From: Autumnicola psychrophila
GTDB taxonomy: Bacteria; Bacteroidota; Bacteroidia; Flavobacteriales; Flavobacteriaceae
NCBI RefSeq assembly: GCF_031846645.1
Contig: NZ_JAVRHN010000009.1
Span: 62,001 to 126,000 of the forward strand
Direction of reading: 5' to 3'
DNA: 64,000 nt
In this document: positions 35,664-44,204 of the stretch, piece by piece
How positions within the stretch are numbered: position 1 is the stretch's first letter
Layout of the letters: each line of letters begins with the position of its first letter
The notes under the pieces: model-generated
The model's input: only the letters and a program-made list of their open reading frames with translations
The model's database searches: none
What the model was told of the DNA's origin: nothing
Made by a program: the position numbers and the translations under genes

Positions 35664-36641
35664 TTATTCTTCTCTGGCCTTGGCTTTGTCTATAATTACA
35701 GCCAGGAGGATCACCAGACCCTTTACCACCTGCTGCCAGAAGGGAGAAACGTTAAGCAGTACCAGCCCGTTATTGAGAACGCCTATAATAATTCCTCCCA
35801 ATACAGCACCCATTACACTTCCTTTTCCTCCTGAAAGTGAAGTACCCCCAATTACAACGGCGGCAATGGCATCCAACTCATAGGTCAATCCGGCATTTGG
35901 CTGGGCAGAATCCAGTCTTGAAGTTACTATGATTCCCCCAACGGCAGCCAAAGCTCCCGCTATCGCATATACCATCATCTTTACCTTATAAATATTTACA
36001 CCCGATAAACGTGCGGCTCTTTCATTTCCCCCAATAGCATAAATATGTCGACCAAAAGGGGTTTTTTTAGTCAGAATAACTGCTATTATTACTACAATGG
36101 CAGTGATCCATACCGGCATAGGAATTCCAAGGAACCAACCGGTACCGATATAAGCAAATTCTTTTCCCAAATTATTAATAGGGAATCCTCCTGTCCATAG
36201 CATAGTTATACCACGAGCTATAGTAAGCATTGCCAGAGTAGCTACAAAAGGAGGCACTTTAAAACGGGTGATGGTCCAACCATTAAACCAGCCTAAGCAC
36301 CAACCCACAGCAATCCCAACCATAATGGCACTTAGGGGTCCAAAGCCCACGAATAAATTAAAAATTTCAAGTTCTAAACCGTAACTTACCAGGGTAGCAG
36401 AAACCGCCCCACATAGCGCCAGGATAGAACCTACCGAAAGATCGATACCAGCAGTAAGCACTACAAGGGTCATTCCTACGGAAAGACAAATGTTCACAGA
36501 TACTTGTCTTAAAATATTCCATACATTGGCTGTGGTAAGAAAATTCTCTGACAACAGGGACAGGACAAGGCATAGCACAAATAGGGCGATTAAAGACTGA
36601 AATTTTGCCGAATATGAGAGGTGTTTTTTAAGCGTTATCAT
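35664..36641 (-). CDS. ribose-type (CUT2) sugar ABC transporter permease
   Basis: A 325-residue membrane protein of the RbsC family with about ten hydrophobic segments. Family motifs are NICLSVGMTLVVLTAGIDLS, VGSILALCGAVSATLVSYG, PPFVATLAMLTIARGITMLW and IAAVVIGGTSLSGGKGSVMG. It would form the inner-membrane channel of a sugar importer. Its start overlaps the ATPase gene by 14 nt. Such importers are uncommon in Bacteroidota, which normally take up monosaccharides with symporters. Confidence 0.9.
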   Translation of the reverse strand: MITLKKHLSYSAKFQSLIALFVLCLVLSLLSENFLTTANVWNILRQVSVNICLSVGMTLVVLTAGIDLSVGSILALCGAVSATLVSYGLELEIFNLFVGFGPLSAIMVGIAVGWCLGWFNGWTITRFKVPPFVATLAMLTIARGITMLWTGGFPINNLGKEFAYIGTGWFLGIPMPVWITAIVVIIAVILTKKTPFGRHIYAIGGNERAARLSGVNIYKVKMMVYAIAGALAAVGGIIVTSRLDSAQPNAGLTYELDAIAAVVIGGTSLSGGKGSVMGAVLGGIIIGVLNNGLVLLNVSPFWQQVVKGLVILLAVIIDKAKAREE

Positions 36642-38169
36642 TTTTAATTATTTTAGGTATTGCCGCTTTAAGTATTTGATTTTCTGAAGTTTCTTTAGTC
36701 ACTTCTATATTGGCTGTAATTCTTCCTTCAGCCATAACCAGAACCCTGTCACAAACTGCAAGTATTTCAGGGAGTTCAGAAGAGACGAAAATCACCCCGA
36801 GACCATTTTGAGATTGCTTCCTCACTAATTTGTATATCTCATTTTTTGCATTTATATCAATACCTCTTGTAGGTTCATCAAGCATTAATATTTCAGGGTG
36901 GGTGGCAAACCATTTTGCCAAAACCACCTTTTGCTGGTTTCCTCCACTTAACTTTTCAACTATTTGATTAGGAGAAGAAGCTTTGATCTTAAGAGATTCC
37001 ATATATTTGGTAGCCAAATCATTATCCTTTTTTTTTCTGAGAAATCCTGCTGAAGAAACCTGGTCCAGCACAGTGAGACTAGTATTCTTTGTGATGTTAA
37101 ACCCCAGTACAAGACCATCTTCTTTACGATTTTCAGGCACCAGTGCCAGTCCTTTATCCATTGCATCTCTAGGTGATTTTATCTGATGCAGCTGTCCTTT
37201 TATATAAACCTCTCCTGAAATCCGGGAAGAATAGAGACCAAATAGTACTTCCATTAATTCTGTCCTTCCGGCTCCCATAAGACCGAAAAGCCCGAGCACC
37301 TCTCCCTTGAATAATTCGAAGTTCACTTCCTTTAAAAGATAATTATCTCGAACAAGCAAGTTTTTGAGAGAAAGATTTTTCACAGAAAGTAAGCATTCTT
37401 TCTTGTTACACTGGAAAGACTCCCGGCTTATTATAATTTCCCGGCCAACCATTTTATGAATGAGTTCATCTTCGGTAGTAGCATTTATCTCTCCCGACTC
37501 AATAAATTTCCCATCCCTGAGCACTACATATTTTTCGGTTATTTTAAATAACTCATCCAGCTTGTGTGAGATATAAACTATTGCTTTCCCTTCAGCCTTT
37601 AGATCTTTTATTATCTCGAAGAGTACTTCTACTTCATTTTCGCTGATGGCTGAAGTGGGTTCGTCCATGATGATCACCTCCGGGTTCAGAGAGAGGGCTT
37701 TTGTAATTTCCACTAGCTGCTGTTCCCCCACCTTCAGTTTGAAAATCGGGGTATCGGGATCAACTTGCAGTTTCATGCGTTCCAGCAGCTTCGCTGTGTT
37801 CTTTCGCATCAGAGGATAATCAATAATCCCAAGGGAAGTAAGAGGTTCCCGTCCCAGAAAAACATTTTCAGATATAGTAAGGTTCGGGATCAGGTTCAAC
37901 TCTTGATGAATAATGGCTACCCCTTTCTGCTGGGCTTCGGTGGTGTTCTGAAAATGAACGAGTTCATTCTTATAATAAATCTCCCCCTCGTAAATATTAT
38001 ATACCCCCGACAAAATCTTCATAAGGGTGGACTTACCTGCGCCATTTTCTCCAATAATTGCTGTAGCCACGCCACCTTCAAGTTGTAGGCTTATCTCGTT
38101 CAATGCCTTTACACCGGGAAATTCTTTGGTGATATTCTCCACCCTAAGGATCGGTTCGTTAACCTTCAT
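36628..38169 (-). CDS. ribose-type (CUT2) sugar ABC transporter ATPase
   Basis: A 513-residue RbsA-type ATPase with two ABC domains. Domain one has Walker A GENGAGKST and the segment IIMDEPTSAISENEVEVLF; domain two has the modified P-loop GLMGAGRTELM, signature LSGGNQQKVVLAKW and ILMLDEPTRGIDINAK. It powers import of the sugar bound by the neighbouring lipoprotein. I start at ATG 38169 (MKVNEPILRVENITKEFPGV); the upstream in-frame start at 38205 lies inside the DUF2291 gene. Overlaps with both neighbours indicate translational coupling. Confidence 0.92.
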   Translation of the reverse strand: MKVNEPILRVENITKEFPGVKALNEISLQLEGGVATAIIGENGAGKSTLMKILSGVYNIYEGEIYYKNELVHFQNTTEAQQKGVAIIHQELNLIPNLTISENVFLGREPLTSLGIIDYPLMRKNTAKLLERMKLQVDPDTPIFKLKVGEQQLVEITKALSLNPEVIIMDEPTSAISENEVEVLFEIIKDLKAEGKAIVYISHKLDELFKITEKYVVLRDGKFIESGEINATTEDELIHKMVGREIIISRESFQCNKKECLLSVKNLSLKNLLVRDNYLLKEVNFELFKGEVLGLFGLMGAGRTELMEVLFGLYSSRISGEVYIKGQLHQIKSPRDAMDKGLALVPENRKEDGLVLGFNITKNTSLTVLDQVSSAGFLRKKKDNDLATKYMESLKIKASSPNQIVEKLSGGNQQKVVLAKWFATHPEILMLDEPTRGIDINAKNEIYKLVRKQSQNGLGVIFVSSELPEILAVCDRVLVMAEGRITANIEVTKETSENQILKAAIPKIIKNDNA

Positions 38170-38821
38170 CGCTAGGTTTTCTTTTATATTGCTGAAACTC
38201 GACAAAAACAGGAATGATTTCAGTATTCTCCAAGTTCACTTGCTCTCTGTTAAGTTCCATAGCCCCTACAAAATAAAGTTTATTACCCACTTCGGCTCCT
38301 TCCTTTAAAGTTGGAAGTACATTCTGTCTGACCAGCTTATTAATTTCAGCAGAAACCATATTAAAATCCATGGTCTGCTCGAATTCCTGCAGATCGATCT
38401 TTCCACTTGCATCTCTTACCGCATTCCCAAAAATATATTCTGTAGCGATCTTAATGTTCTTTTCAGAGGAATCGGAATGTATTACGACCGTTATATTATT
38501 TTCGCCTATATGGGCAACTTGCCCCTCTCCCTTAATCATAAAGTATCTAATATTCCCGATTCCGAGAGCTTTGGAATGGTCGGCAAAAGCTTTCTCTGGA
38601 TCTTCCCTCAAAAGCTCCAGGAGACGGTTAATCTCCATAGTTTCAGACAGGTTGGGGATCAGTTTATTTTCCCAGAATTCCTGAGCATACGAGGCCGCGT
38701 CAAATTCACTGTGAGCGGCTCTTGCTTTCACCTCATCCAGGTTTTGTACAGAAATAGAGCTTATAAAAGCTATTAGAATAAAAGTAGCAATAAGGATCTT
38801 CTTAATTTTTTTCAGTCTCAT
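38159..38821 (-). CDS. DUF2291 family protein linked to sugar ABC transporter
   Basis: A 220-residue protein with one N-terminal hydrophobic segment (ILIATFILIAFISSISV), probably a membrane anchor or signal, then a periplasmic domain containing FDAASYAQEFWENKLIPNLS and KLYFVGAMELNREQVNLENT. DUF2291 proteins are usually encoded beside ribose-type ABC importers; their function is unknown, with an accessory role in uptake likely. It lies 2 nt after the binding-protein gene and overlaps the ATPase gene by 11 nt. Confidence 0.8.
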   Translation of the reverse strand: MRLKKIKKILIATFILIAFISSISVQNLDEVKARAAHSEFDAASYAQEFWENKLIPNLSETMEINRLLELLREDPEKAFADHSKALGIGNIRYFMIKGEGQVAHIGENNITVVIHSDSSEKNIKIATEYIFGNAVRDASGKIDLQEFEQTMDFNMVSAEINKLVRQNVLPTLKEGAEVGNKLYFVGAMELNREQVNLENTEIIPVFVEFQQYKRKPSDEG

Positions 38822-38823
38822 TT

Positions 38824-39774
38824 TTACTTCTTTTTGCCATAGGCAGTATAATGATCTACATTACCAGGGTGCACTAGTTCAACATCTACCGGAAGTTTTT
38901 GTATAAATTCTCTTTCGCCATTCATATATTTATCGGCCAGGATGGCTGCAGTTTTAGCCATCACCTTGGGAAATTGCATGGCAGTGGCAGCTATTCTCCC
39001 GTCCTCTATGGCCTGTATAACGTTATCAGCTCCATCAAATCCAAAGACTTTCACTTGTTGCTCCAGTCCGGCTGCCTTTAAGGCCTGGTAGGCACCCATA
39101 GCCATAGCATCATTCCCGCAAAAAACAGCATCGATATCTTTATGAACCTGCAGGATGGATTCCATCACCTGCATGGCTTTGTTTCGATCGAAATCTGCAC
39201 TTTGTTGAGCCACCATAACCAGGTCAGGATAATAGTCTACCACACTATGAAAACCTTCGGAGCGATTCCAGGTGTTATTATCCCCCACTAGCCCAAGCAA
39301 CTCTACATATTTTCCTTTTTTATTCAGTTGATCCACAAAATATTTCCCCAGAGAAACAGTGCCAGCATAATTATCAGAAAGAATCTGAGAGGTGGCCCTA
39401 TTGGAGTTCACCTCCCGATCCATTGTAAATACAGCTAAACCAGAGTCGACAGCCTTTACTACATTACTTACAGAACCTTCTGCATCGGTAGGATTAAATA
39501 GGATAGCATCATACCCCCCAACGATCGCATTTTCAAAATGTTCGCTTTCAACAGCTGTATTATTCTGGGAATCAAAAATATTCACCTCGTAACCGAGCTG
39601 GCGTGCCTCCTCAGCAGCTGTCTCCGCAAGAACAACGAACCAAGGATTGTTTAAGGTGGAAACCACTACCGCCACTTTCTTCTTAGAACCTTCTTCTTGT
39701 TTTCCCTCACAGCCGGTAAAGTTTACAGCTAACAAAAGCAGAAGAAAAATAAATAATTTATTGTTGCAGATCAT
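38824..39774 (-). CDS. ribose-type sugar-binding lipoprotein of ABC importer
   Basis: A 316-residue RbsB-like protein. The N-terminus IFLLLLLAVNFTGCEGK carries a lipobox, so it is probably membrane-anchored rather than free in the periplasm. The binding-domain motifs are KVAVVVSTLNNPWFVVLAET, YDAILFNPTDAEGSVSNVVK, VFTMDREVNSNRATSQILSD and DAVFCGNDAMAMGAYQALKA. D-apiose is my inferred ligand, from the isomerase, kinase and transketolase genes around it; ribose or another pentose is the alternative. Confidence 0.88.
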   Translation of the reverse strand: MICNNKLFIFLLLLLAVNFTGCEGKQEEGSKKKVAVVVSTLNNPWFVVLAETAAEEARQLGYEVNIFDSQNNTAVESEHFENAIVGGYDAILFNPTDAEGSVSNVVKAVDSGLAVFTMDREVNSNRATSQILSDNYAGTVSLGKYFVDQLNKKGKYVELLGLVGDNNTWNRSEGFHSVVDYYPDLVMVAQQSADFDRNKAMQVMESILQVHKDIDAVFCGNDAMAMGAYQALKAAGLEQQVKVFGFDGADNVIQAIEDGRIAATAMQFPKVMAKTAAILADKYMNGEREFIQKLPVDVELVHPGNVDHYTAYGKKK

Positions 39775-39794
39775 ATTTTTGAAATTTTTGAGGA

Positions 39795-40751
39795 TCAGGA
39801 GATAAGCTCCAAGACTTTCTCAGATATTCCTTCTTCAGAAATTCCGTAATGTTCAAAAATCTCTAACTGAGAGCCTGTCACGGTATATTCGTCCGGAATT
39901 CCCATAATCCTGAATTTGACTGGTTTTTTATTCTGAAGAAAATAAGAGGCACAGGCCTCACCTAACCCTCCATAAACCGAATGCTCTTCAACAGTTAAAA
40001 TAACAGAGTATTTCTCTGACAGCCTGTCTAGCATCTCCAGGTCCAAAGGTTTAATCGTGTGCATACTCACCACCCCAATTTGCAAGTCATTTTTTTCTTC
40101 CAATGCAATTGCAGCTTGCAGCGCGGGAAACACCGTTTCTCCTGTAGCTATAATTACCGCATCTTTACCTTTTCGAACACTCCGGCCTTTACCAAATTCG
40201 AAATCTTTATTTTCAGAAAGAGTAGGCATAGCCTTTTTACCAAATCTAATATATACAGGTGAAGGCATCTCGGATGCAAGCTTAATAGCCATTTCCGTTT
40301 CATAATTGTCGGCAGGAGCCACAATAGTGAGATTATTGATAGCCCTCAGCACCGCGAAATCATGAAGACTATGATGGGTAGAGCCTAAAGCACCGTAACT
40401 CACTCCTGCACTGATTCCAATAAGGTTCACGGGATTATCAGAATACGCGACATCGTTCTTTATCTGCTCCAAAGATCTTGCCGTTAAAAAACATGCAGGA
40501 GAAACGGCAAAAACTTTCTTTCCTGCAGAGGAAAGTCCGGCGGCGACTCCTACCAGACTCTGTTCTGCAATACCTACCTCAACTATTTGATCGGGATAGT
40601 CTTCCGCAAATGGCATAAGTTTCCCCGATCCTCTCGAATCACTAGTAACGACAATAATATTTTTATCTTTTTCCGCTAGCTTCTGAAGGCTGGCTGAAAA
40701 AACTTCGAGATTAGCTACTCCTTCTTTTGTAATATTCTCTATTTCTTTCAT
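39795..40751 (-). CDS. transketolase C-terminal subunit, possible apulose-4-phosphate transketolase B
   Basis: A 318-residue protein holding the pyrimidine-binding and C-terminal domains of transketolase: VVTSDSRGSGKLMPFAEDYP, IVEVGIAEQSLVGVAAGLSS (the conserved catalytic Glu), THHSLHDFAVLRAINNLTIV, then VVSMHTIKPLDLEMLDRLSE and ILTVEEHSVYGGLGEACASY. It works with the separate N-terminal subunit encoded 5 nt upstream. In the apiose pathway the pair (AptA/AptB) transfers a two-carbon unit from D-apulose 4-phosphate to glyceraldehyde 3-phosphate, giving dihydroxyacetone phosphate and xylulose 5-phosphate. Confidence 0.85.
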   Translation of the reverse strand: MKEIENITKEGVANLEVFSASLQKLAEKDKNIIVVTSDSRGSGKLMPFAEDYPDQIVEVGIAEQSLVGVAAGLSSAGKKVFAVSPACFLTARSLEQIKNDVAYSDNPVNLIGISAGVSYGALGSTHHSLHDFAVLRAINNLTIVAPADNYETEMAIKLASEMPSPVYIRFGKKAMPTLSENKDFEFGKGRSVRKGKDAVIIATGETVFPALQAAIALEEKNDLQIGVVSMHTIKPLDLEMLDRLSEKYSVILTVEEHSVYGGLGEACASYFLQNKKPVKFRIMGIPDEYTVTGSQLEIFEHYGISEEGISEKVLELIS

Positions 40752-40756
40752 GATCT

Positions 40757-41599
40757 TTAAATTTCAGCTTTTGATAAAGATTCCATACTGGCTTGAAGCT
40801 CTTCTTGGGCCAATTTATACTGTTCATCCGATGGCACTTTATGATGCCATTTGATGTTTTTCTCCATGAAACTCACCCCTTTTCCTTTAATAGTGTGTGC
40901 AATCACAAGCGTAGGTTTTTCGGATTCTCTTAAAGAAATTTCCCTAAAAGCGGCAACAAGTTCATCTATATTATGACCATCAACATGTTTTACAGACCAC
41001 CCGAAGGCCACAAACTTTTCTGCTACAGGAGCTGAATTCAGAACCTCTTCATTGTCGCCGGTAATTTGTTGCTTATTATAATCAAGAATCGCTACCAGAT
41101 TGTTAAGCTTGTAATGCGCAGCAATCATGGCTGCCTCCCAATTGGAACCTTCCAATAATTCTCCATCTCCTAGAAGAGTATACACCTTCAAGTCCAGGTC
41201 ATCCATTTTGGCAGCAATGGCATTGCCAACACTTATCGGAAGACCGTGACCAAGGGCACCTGTATTATGTTCCACTCCCGGAATTTTTTTGGTAGGATGT
41301 CCTATAAAATGAGATTGAAAACGGCACAGGGATTCCAATTCAGATTCCGGATAAAATCCTTTATCGGCGAGTACTACATACAATGCTTCCACTGAATGTC
41401 CCTTGCTTTGTATGTACCTATCCCTCGAATTATCTTTGAAATTGCGAGGGCTAACGTTCAATATTTCATTATAAAGAACATTTAGAATATCTATACAAGA
41501 AAGACTTCCGGCCGTATGGCCTGCATTTGCATTTTTAATATACTTAAGCACCTTTTTCCTGTATTCGATTGACTTTTTCCGAAGTTCTATAGTTGTCAT
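40757..41599 (-). CDS. transketolase N-terminal subunit, possible apulose-4-phosphate transketolase A
   Basis: A 280-residue thiamine diphosphate-binding subunit. Visible motifs are NANAGHTAGSLSCIDILNVL, SKGHSVEALYVVLADKGFYP, EHNTGALGHGLPISVGNAIA and the cofactor-binding GDGELLEGSNWEAAMIAAHY ending in LVAILDYNKQQ. It is about half the length of a fused transketolase, as expected for the split type. It follows the isomerase gene by 44 nt. A generic split transketolase for pentose metabolism cannot be excluded, but operon context favours the apiose role. Confidence 0.85.
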   Translation of the reverse strand: MTTIELRKKSIEYRKKVLKYIKNANAGHTAGSLSCIDILNVLYNEILNVSPRNFKDNSRDRYIQSKGHSVEALYVVLADKGFYPESELESLCRFQSHFIGHPTKKIPGVEHNTGALGHGLPISVGNAIAAKMDDLDLKVYTLLGDGELLEGSNWEAAMIAAHYKLNNLVAILDYNKQQITGDNEEVLNSAPVAEKFVAFGWSVKHVDGHNIDELVAAFREISLRESEKPTLVIAHTIKGKGVSFMEKNIKWHHKVPSDEQYKLAQEELQASMESLSKAEI

Positions 41600-41643
41600 T
41601 TTCCTATATTATAAATGGTTATTAAAGCTCCTTCTTTTTCAAT

Positions 41644-43101
41644 TTACATTTGTTCAATTTCGCTCATTTCATTTGAGGAATGATGATATACTTCCCAGCC
41701 CATATAATTTTCTAAGGCTTCTTTAAGAATTTCTGAAGTATGAGAAGCATTCATCACCACATGATGCTCAAAACCGTTCCTACAGACGTACTGCATTAGC
41801 CCCTGTAAATTAGGTATCTTAGAGACAGCTCTGTTTCCAAAAGTATTAAGGGAATCATCGGTTAAAGTTCCCTCCCCTATATAGGCTTTAATTATTCCTT
41901 TGGGATCATCGGTACTAATCCTACCATATGTAAGTGGTGAAGCTGGAGTACGTCCGGAAAGAGCACCATAGGTATTCTCTTCTCCTACGGTAGTACCCAG
42001 GATGGGCGCTGTACTTATCTCGATGTCAGGAAGAAAAGATTTGGCCCAATTCCCACAATGAAACAAGACGCACTTTTCAGGATCCTCAGCGTAGTTGTTA
42101 TTCCAGTCCACCAAGGCGCTGGGAGATCCCGATGCGAGTTGCATAGCATACATCGTGAGGGTTCCAGTAACATCTACCTCACACGCACTAGGCTGCATAT
42201 TCTCACTCATCATACTCATACTAGTGCAAACGTTACAGCCATAGTTCTCCTGTACCGAGGTCCAGCACTGAATCGCAGTGGCATCCAACATATTTTCATC
42301 CACAAATTCGTTAAGCACTACATCCATTTTAGCAATTTGGAAAAGTGCCTCCTGTGGGGTTTTACCTATAGCGGCATAATCGCCTATTCGCTCTAGCCTT
42401 TCCTTTACCCGCTGCTCATTGTTGTCGAGTTTATTAGCTCTTCCGAGGATTTCTGAAAGATCTATTGTAGTTACGGAAATCCCATGTCGTTGAAGTAATT
42501 TTTCACTGTATCTCACGGTATTAAAACCTCCAGGTCTTGCACCTATAGCCCCTATTCTTGCGGTTCGGAGTCCTTTCACAACCCGACATACTGCAATAAA
42601 TTTCTGAAGATCTTCAACAAATGCAGGATCTGCCGGACGAATAACATGATTCCTGGTCAAGCTGTATTTTATTCCATATTGATAAAGATTATTGCAGGCA
42701 GAGATCTTACCGCACCAAGCATCCCTGCGGCGGGCGACATCCAGCTTATCGAGGTCATCGGGATATCCCTGAACCAGCACAGGCACGTTTAAATTGGCCA
42801 ATTTTAAGGTTTCAGCTATTCCGCGTTCATCACCAAAGTTGGGAAGTATTACTAACACCCCCATTATATCCTTTCGGTTTTTTTCAAAAAGTGCTGAACA
42901 TTTAACAGCATCACTAAACGTTTCTACTCCGCCTAATTTTGTTTCCTGATCATTCAGTAAAACAGGATTTATCCTATGCTCTTTAAGCACCTCCAGAATT
43001 TCAGTTCTAGCCTGAGATACTAACCTATCCGGGAAAAAATCCCGGTTTCCGATAATTACGCCAAGAGTAATGGGTTTTTGTTCTTTTCCTTTAAAAATCA
43101 T
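41644..43101 (-). CDS. L-fucose/L-arabinose isomerase-like protein, possible D-apiose isomerase
   Basis: A 485-residue protein of the L-fucose isomerase-like superfamily. The N-terminal Rossmann-like domain begins ITLGVIIGNRDFFPDRLVSQ; the catalytic region includes PSACEVDVTGTLTMYAMQLA (Glu and Asp), ALVDWNNNYAEDPEKCVLFH and, near the end, RNGFEHHVVMNASHTSEIL with the metal-binding His. These enzymes interconvert aldoses and ketoses with a divalent metal. In the operon it would convert D-apiose to D-apulose (ApsI role), feeding the kinase and transketolase. This is inference from the gene set. Confidence 0.7.
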   Translation of the reverse strand: MIFKGKEQKPITLGVIIGNRDFFPDRLVSQARTEILEVLKEHRINPVLLNDQETKLGGVETFSDAVKCSALFEKNRKDIMGVLVILPNFGDERGIAETLKLANLNVPVLVQGYPDDLDKLDVARRRDAWCGKISACNNLYQYGIKYSLTRNHVIRPADPAFVEDLQKFIAVCRVVKGLRTARIGAIGARPGGFNTVRYSEKLLQRHGISVTTIDLSEILGRANKLDNNEQRVKERLERIGDYAAIGKTPQEALFQIAKMDVVLNEFVDENMLDATAIQCWTSVQENYGCNVCTSMSMMSENMQPSACEVDVTGTLTMYAMQLASGSPSALVDWNNNYAEDPEKCVLFHCGNWAKSFLPDIEISTAPILGTTVGEENTYGALSGRTPASPLTYGRISTDDPKGIIKAYIGEGTLTDDSLNTFGNRAVSKIPNLQGLMQYVCRNGFEHHVVMNASHTSEILKEALENYMGWEVYHHSSNEMSEIEQM

Positions 43102-43134
43102 TTCATGTATTTTTTTTAAGTCATCATTGGGTTT

Positions 43135-43896
43135 TTAAGCCACAACAACTTCAATTTCATTGTCAATAAAAACATTTTTATCTTTCTCCCGAATACCGGA
43201 ATCTGTAATGATATAGTCAATTAACGATAGCGCACCCAAACTAGCAAGTGCACTTTTACCGAATTTGGTATGATCTGCAACTAAATAAGTAATATCCGCC
43301 GCCTCTATCATTGCCTTTTTTACAACTAAATCACTTATACTTGGATATGTTAGACCTGATTTTAAGGAGATCCCTGCGGTGGCGAGAAATAACTTTTGCG
43401 CATACAGTCCTTTAAAAAAATCAGCTGCCTTTTGTCCTGTAAGTGATAATGTTGGAGGCTTAAATTCACCCCCCGTCATAATAACTTCAATACCCCGCTC
43501 TGTACCAAGCAATAATGCAATATTTAATGCGTTGGTAATAACTGTTAAATCTTGATAACCACTTAATTTTTTGGCAATTTCTGTGGTTGTACTACCAGAA
43601 TCTAAAATAATAGTATCCCCACTTTCAATAAATTCTAAACATTTTAAAGCTATGGCTTCCTTATGTTCTAAATTTTCCTGATGTATCAAAGAAAAACCAC
43701 GTACTTGATCTTCCAGATCTCTAAGAAATGCTCCTCCATGCTCTTTTACAACAAATCCTTGGTTTTCGAGCTTCTCTAAATCCTGTCGAATAGTCACTTC
43801 AGTCACCTTAAACAGTTTTGAGAGATCTTTAACTTTTGCTGAGCCATCCTCCTTTAAAAACTCTATAATCTTTTCTCTTCTCTTATTTGCTAACAT
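43135..43896 (-). CDS. DeoR-family transcriptional regulator
   Basis: A 253-residue DeoR repressor. The N-terminal winged helix is RREKIIEFLKEDGSAKVKDL and VTEVTIRQDLEKLENQGFVV; the C-terminal sugar-phosphate sensor shows GDTIILDSGSTTTEIAKKLS, IEVIMTGGEFKPPTLSLTG and YLVADHTKFGKSALASLG. I start at ATG 43896; an in-frame start at 43929 would add a Phe-rich run from the promoter region. It is the first gene of the apiose-type operon, 33 nt before the isomerase, so it likely controls that operon in response to a sugar phosphate. Confidence 0.88.
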   Translation of the reverse strand: MLANKRREKIIEFLKEDGSAKVKDLSKLFKVTEVTIRQDLEKLENQGFVVKEHGGAFLRDLEDQVRGFSLIHQENLEHKEAIALKCLEFIESGDTIILDSGSTTTEIAKKLSGYQDLTVITNALNIALLLGTERGIEVIMTGGEFKPPTLSLTGQKAADFFKGLYAQKLFLATAGISLKSGLTYPSISDLVVKKAMIEAADITYLVADHTKFGKSALASLGALSLIDYIITDSGIREKDKNVFIDNEIEVVVA

Positions 43897-44204
43897 TTTT
43901 AAATAAAAAATAAATGTAAATATAAACAAATATAAAAAAATAATCGTAAAATCATATTTTTATTCGGAGTAGATAATAAATCTTGCTTTTTACATCCATA
44001 GTCCCTTTTCCCGACCATGTAATTAAAAAACTTATACTATTAACCCCAGACCGATTCTTAGAGAATTCCAGTTCTTCCTCTCAAATAAACTCGACATTTT
44101 GGAAAACTCTACTGACAACAAGAATTAACAAACATTTAGATTGGAGATTTATTTTTTTTAAACCATTCAAATTAACTTGAAAATTGGCTCTTAAAAACCT
44201 GAAG
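43897..44204. promoter_or_regulatory. divergent intergenic region between DeoR and porin genes
   Basis: About 308 AT-rich bases. On the minus strand TATATTTG at 43934-43927 matches the TAnnTTTG -7 box and would serve the DeoR operon. The neighbourhood 43908-43935 carries repeated AAATATA-like segments that could be a DeoR operator, though low complexity makes this weak. I see no copy of the CAGGATA direct repeat here, so this operon is not under the same control as the rhamnose and SusC promoters. Confidence 0.45.
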
